Origin: Opitutaceae bacterium UBA4094
GTDB taxonomy: Bacteria; Verrucomicrobiota; Verrucomicrobiia; Opitutales; Opitutaceae
Direction of reading: 5' to 3'
DNA length: 7,875 bases
Assembly (NCBI GenBank): GCA_002382525.1
Contig: DFYA01000325.1
Span: 5,462 to 13,336 of the forward strand
This document shows positions 5,271 through 7,875 of this stretch, piece by piece. A model generated the notes under the pieces. It saw nothing but the letters and a program-made list of their open reading frames with translations, had not been told where the DNA came from and searched no databases. How positions within the stretch are numbered: position 1 is the first letter of the stretch; each line of letters begins with the position of its first letter. The position numbers and the translations under genes are program-made.

Positions 5271-6986
5271 TCAGCCCGTGGCGCTGGCGGTCTTAGCGCG
5301 GTTGCGGAAGGCGGTTCTTACGGCGTCGCGGGAAAGCTTGGGGCGGCGGTATTCGTCGAAGGTGCCCTTATTGTTGAAGGCACGCGGGCGGCCGAGGGCG
5401 CGTCCGCCGGAGTAGGTGCGTGCGTCGCTGAAATGCCAGAGGCAGACGCCGAGGTGGCGCTTGTCGTTTACGACCTCGTGGCAGACGCGGGCGAGGTAGT
5501 CGTGTTGGTATTCCTCGGAGTGGAAATCGCGTTGCTGGTCGCGCCAGCCGTAGAGGGCTTCGCAGCCGATTTCGCTGATGAAAAACGGCTTGTTGCCGAG
5601 GCCGCGTTTGTCGAGGAACTCGAAGAAATCCGCGAAGTGTTCCGGGATGAGCGCGAGGGGATCGGGGTGATCCTCGGCGCCATACCAGCCGGGGTAGAAG
5701 TTGACGCAGACGATGTCGACCTCCTCGAAAAAGAGGTCGGCCTTCATGCGGTTGGAGGCGCAGGCGATCAGGCGGTTGCCGCCCTCGGCGCGGAGGTAGC
5801 CCTTGGATTTCTCAAAGATCGGGCGATAGGCGTCGGGGGTATCGGTGGCGGCTTCGTTGAGAAAACCCCAGATGACGATGCACGGGTGGTTGTAGCTGCG
5901 CTCGGTCATCTCGACGAGCGACGTGTAGTGGTGTTCTTGATACAACGCGTGGACGAGCTGGTGGGGCTTCTGGCCCCAGCCGAGGTTTTCCTCCCAGAAG
6001 AGCAGCCCGCGTTCATCGCAGAGGTCGAGGAAACGCTGGTCCTGTGGGTAGTGGGAGCCGCGGACGAAATTGCAACCCATGTCTTGGAGGATCTGCACGT
6101 CGTTCACCATTTGGGCGAACGGCGTGGAGGGGCCGAAGTTGGGGAAATACTCGTGGCGGTTGTAACCGAAGAGGCGGAGCGGGGAGCCGTTGAGGAGCAC
6201 GGTGCGGCCCTCGGTTTTGATTTCGCGCAGACCGAAGCGGACGATGGTGTCGTCTTCGGCATGCTCGACGCGCAGACGGTAGAGGTGCGGAGATTCGTGC
6301 GACCACGCGCGGGGAGCGGGGATGACGAAGCCGGCGGTGAAGTTGCCCTCGGCGTCGGTGATCGTGGTCGCGGGGGCGAGGGGCGTGTCGAGCACGGTGA
6401 TCGTGACCTTTCCGGCGTTCGTGCCGAGGTCGGCGATGCGACCGCGGACGGTGATCGCGCCGCCGGCGTAATCGGTCGCGTCGACTTGGACGGAGGCGAT
6501 GTGTGAGCCCTTGAGGTGGTGCAGCCAGACGGGGCGAATGATGCCGCCGAATTGGTAGAAATCGAAGAAGTGCTCGTGCATCGGGATGCGTTCGAAGTCG
6601 AAGCGATTCTCGGCGAGAACGAGCAAGGTGCGTTCGCGTTGGGCGGACGGCGGGACGGTGACGCTGAAGGGCGTGTAGCCGCAGAAGTGTTCGGCGAGGC
6701 GGACGCCGTCGACGAGGATGCGGGCGGCGAAGGAGACGGCTTCGAATTCGAGTTGGGCGGTGGTGCCGGGTTCGATGTGGAGGGTGCGGCGGTAGGCGCC
6801 GGTGCCGCGTTTGCCGAGGTAGGACGGGCAGGCATCGAAGGCGCCGGGGACGGGCAGGGAGTCGGCGAACGTGAGGGCGCTCGTGTCGATGTCGTTGAGC
6901 GATTTGCCCTCCTCGAAATGGAAGGCCCAGAGTTCGTTCAGGGACTCGACGTTGCGCGTGAGGTAGTGCGGATAGGCTTTGTGCAT
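5271..6986 (-). CDS. GH2 beta-glucuronidase-like glycoside hydrolase, cytoplasmic
   Basis: 571 residues, slightly shorter than E. coli UidA (603). GH2 order is visible: jelly-roll sugar-binding domain about 1-160 (ELWAF, VPGAFDACP, GYTPFSVTVP, HDFFNYAG-like FFDFYQFGGIIRPVWL), an Ig-like domain about 161-255, and a TIM barrel from about 256 (LFGYNRHEYFP, CNFVRGSHYPQD). The acid/base is Glu378 in WGFLNEAAT and the nucleophile Glu472 in FFISEIGCEALYGW. FNNKGTFDEYRRPK carries the Asn-x-Lys pair (Asn538, Lys540), which in beta-glucuronidases binds the uronate carboxylate and is lacking in galactosidases. Activity on glucuronides, or possibly galacturonides, is therefore favoured. The segment between WEEN (331-334) and NHP (366-368) is shorter than in E. 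coli GUS, so the 'loop 1' appears absent. No signal peptide (MHKAYPHYLTRN), so it should act on imported oligosaccharides. It is followed 107 bp later by the GH5 gene on the same strand. No Shine-Dalgarno is evident. Confidence 0.87.
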   Translation of the reverse strand: MHKAYPHYLTRNVESLNELWAFHFEEGKSLNDIDTSALTFADSLPVPGAFDACPSYLGKRGTGAYRRTLHIEPGTTAQLEFEAVSFAARILVDGVRLAEHFCGYTPFSVTVPPSAQRERTLLVLAENRFDFERIPMHEHFFDFYQFGGIIRPVWLHHLKGSHIASVQVDATDYAGGAITVRGRIADLGTNAGKVTITVLDTPLAPATTITDAEGNFTAGFVIPAPRAWSHESPHLYRLRVEHAEDDTIVRFGLREIKTEGRTVLLNGSPLRLFGYNRHEYFPNFGPSTPFAQMVNDVQILQDMGCNFVRGSHYPQDQRFLDLCDERGLLFWEENLGWGQKPHQLVHALYQEHHYTSLVEMTERSYNHPCIVIWGFLNEAATDTPDAYRPIFEKSKGYLRAEGGNRLIACASNRMKADLFFEEVDIVCVNFYPGWYGAEDHPDPLALIPEHFADFFEFLDKRGLGNKPFFISEIGCEALYGWRDQQRDFHSEEYQHDYLARVCHEVVNDKRHLGVCLWHFSDARTYSGGRALGRPRAFNNKGTFDEYRRPKLSRDAVRTAFRNRAKTASATG

Positions 6987-7086
6987 GGAAGCGAAGGCGG
7001 CGGAGGAAGAGAAAGAGGCGGAGCGACAGGGCCTCTAAAGATTAAGAGGAAAGAGAAAGAAGGCGGACGGAGGACGGAATTTTGTC

Positions 7087-7127
7087 ACCGAGCTCACCGA
7101 GCTCGGACACAGAGTTGCACAGAGTTC
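7087..7127. repeat. Short direct repeats of the 'CACCGAG / CACAGAG' type
   Basis: ACCGAGCTC occurs at 7087-7095 and again immediately at 7096-7104; CACAGAGTT occurs at 7108-7116 and 7118-7126. Stretches built from CACCGAG and CACAGAG units are a known kind of dispersed non-coding repeat in several bacterial genomes, where they are often mistranslated into His/Arg-rich 'proteins'. The unit pattern is directly visible. That this copy belongs to a dispersed family is inferred. Confidence 0.45.
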
Positions 7128-7172
7128 AGAAGACGGAGGCGGAGGAGAACGAGATAAATTAAGAGGATCCGC

Positions 7173-7201
7173 CGTCGCGCGGGACGCGCTATGGCGTGAC
7201 G
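7173..7201 (-). terminator. Possible hairpin terminator after the partial gene
   Basis: Just past the stop of the rightmost gene (minus strand), CGTCGCGC (7173-7180) and GCGTGACG (7194-7201) pair over 8 positions with one G-T or A-C mismatch. An alternative smaller hairpin GCGCG (7177-7181)/CGCGC (7185-7189) has a 3-nt loop. A T-rich patch follows on the minus strand only after about 10 nt. This is a weak candidate for an end of transcription before the GH2 gene. Confidence 0.25.
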
Positions 7202-7208
7202 AGGGGGG

Positions 7209-7875
7209 TTAGGGGGTATCGGTGTAGGTGAGCCAGACGTGGGAGGGGGGCGGGTCGCCGCGCTCGGCGAGGATATAGGGACCGAGGCGGAATTTCATTC
7301 CGGAGGGCGAATATACAAGGAGTCCGGTCAGGCGAGTGTCGGGGCGGACAATGGCGACGTTGTCATCGATGAGTTTCCATTGATCGGGACCTTGCACGGC
7401 TACGAGGATCCGGAGGCGTCCGCGGGCGTCGGCAACCGGCGAAATGATGCGGGTCTCGCCGGGCTCGGTGGTGATTTGTCCACTGGCGAGGCGGGCGGCC
7501 ATGGTGGTTTGGCCGCGGTTGAGAATGCGGAGCGAGCCGCCGGGGAAGGTGGACGGATTGCTGTCGATGAACTCGATGCCGTAGGCGGGCGGTTCGGTGG
7601 AATCGGCGGGGGCGGCGCGCGGGGTGACTATGACCAAGGCGGAGGTAGTGTTGGCAGGCGGTGTAAAGCTGGCGATACGGAGGCGGATGGGTGCACCGGT
7701 GATCGGGTCGGGAACGGAACTGGTTTTAAAAAGCTCGATGCGATTGAGGGAGGCGGGGACGTAGGGTGGGCTGATGTTGTAGGGGGCCGAGCTGATCTGG
7801 CGGAAGGAGTCGCCGAGTTTGAGGGCATAGGCGCCGGCGGTTTCGTCGAGGAAGAGAAAGCGGAGGGTGGCGGGC
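7209..7875 (-). CDS. Hypothetical protein, C-terminal part (start beyond the window)
   Basis: The frame is open from the TAA at 7209-7211 to the right edge, giving 221 visible residues; there is no ATG, and the TTG at 7635-7637 is inside a longer open frame and is unlikely to be the start. The visible part begins PATLRFLFLDETAGAYALKL and ends SHVWLTYTDTP. It is rich in Pro, Ser, Thr and hydrophobic beta-type residues, with no transmembrane helix and no catalytic motif I can name. The middle reads AYGIEFIDSNPSTFPGGSLRI then ILNRGQTTMAARL. This 'FPGGS...N' pattern with a later EPGE turn recalls a recurrent hypothetical family of envelope proteins in Verrucomicrobia, a low-confidence recollection. 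It probably folds as beta-sandwich domains and may be exported, but the N-terminus is not visible. It is co-oriented with the GH2 gene, 222 bp away, so functional linkage is uncertain. Confidence 0.75.
   Translation of the reverse strand, partial: PATLRFLFLDETAGAYALKLGDSFRQISSAPYNISPPYVPASLNRIELFKTSSVPDPITGAPIRLRIASFTPPANTTSALVIVTPRAAPADSTEPPAYGIEFIDSNPSTFPGGSLRILNRGQTTMAARLASGQITTEPGETRIISPVADARGRLRILVAVQGPDQWKLIDDNVAIVRPDTRLTGLLVYSPSGMKFRLGPYILAERGDPPPSHVWLTYTDTP

Larger units (their letters stand above)
6987..7208. other. Intergenic region with GA-rich tract and short direct repeats
   Basis: A 222-bp gap upstream of the GH2 gene. From 6987 to about 7080 the plus strand is strongly purine-rich (the GH2 leader is therefore C/T-rich), with a small AT patch at 7036-7046 that reads TAATCT on the minus strand and could be a weak -10 element. 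Between 7087 and 7127 lie two tandem 9-bp units (ACCGAGCTC) followed by two CACAGAGTT units 10 bp apart. A second AT patch lies at 7153-7162. No tRNA or convincing small gene is seen. Confidence 0.5.

Noticed and set aside
2572..5415. A 947-codon open frame on the plus strand opposite the GH5 gene.
   Set aside because: Its predicted protein is a monotonous Gly/Val/Glu/Ala/Asp mixture with no domain, whereas the minus-strand frame has a signal peptide and a complete set of GH5 catalytic residues. High GC removes stops from the antisense frame.
5181..6506. A 441-codon plus-strand open frame opposite the GH2 gene.
   Set aside because: Same GC-driven shadow with low-complexity composition; the GH2 frame has the full catalytic motif set.
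6516..7157. A plus-strand open frame ending in a His/Arg-rich tail (CHRAHRARTQSCTEFRRR).
   Set aside because: It is antisense to the GH2 N-terminus, and the tail is the translation of the CACCGAG/CACAGAG repeat, a known source of false genes.
7628..7828. A 66-codon minus-strand frame inside the partial rightmost gene.
   Set aside because: Ser/Pro-rich shadow frame; the neighbouring frame is open to the window edge and has a more protein-like composition.
1..7875. CRISPR arrays, tRNA or rRNA genes, insertion sequences, toxin-antitoxin or phage-defence genes.
   Set aside because: Nothing with regular repeat-spacer structure, tRNA-like folding, transposase motifs or defence-system domains was seen in any frame.

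Overview
The window is GC-rich, with long open frames on both strands and few clear Shine-Dalgarno sequences. Gene content suggests a verrucomicrobial, possibly Opitutaceae-like, polysaccharide degrader. That placement is an inference from protein style: a cellulase carrying large Ser/Thr/Gly-rich beta-repeat modules, an OGL-type propeller, an NNKG-type GH2 enzyme, and a secreted-looking hypothetical protein. No rRNA or other phylogenetic marker is present.

Layout. On the plus strand, 1-1208 holds the 3' end of a sensor histidine kinase gene overlapping (ATGA) a single-domain Rcp1-type response regulator gene. A 142-bp spacer (1209-1350) with three consecutive strong palindromes separates this pair from a convergent block of minus-strand genes. 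In transcription order (right to left) the block is: the 3' part of an unidentified gene (7875-7209), a GH2 beta-glucuronidase-like enzyme (6986-5271), a secreted GH5 (subfamily-5-like) endoglucanase with two large tandem N-terminal repeats (5163-2689), and a PL22 oligogalacturonate lyase-like propeller (2490-1351). The spacers are 222, 107 and 198 bp. They are long enough for separate promoters, so one operon is possible but not shown. No gene-free stretch exceeds 300 bp.

How the genes may work together. The GH5 enzyme has a signal peptide and should cut beta-1,4-glucan outside the cytoplasm. The GH2 and PL22 enzymes lack signal peptides and should act in the cytoplasm on imported uronic-acid-containing oligosaccharides. 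Together they look like part of a plant-cell-wall or acidic-polysaccharide utilization locus. The transporter, any outer-membrane receptor and any local sugar-responsive regulator are not in this window. The two-component pair is convergent with the locus, and nothing in the sequence ties it to carbohydrate control.

The items most worth a second look are the unrecognised tandem modules on the GH5 enzyme, the apparent loss of one metal ligand in the PL22 protein, the uronidase-type NxK motif plus shortened active-site loop in the GH2 protein, and the palindrome cluster at 1244-1330. I did not find a clearly new biological system. The large antisense open frames look like GC-driven shadows.
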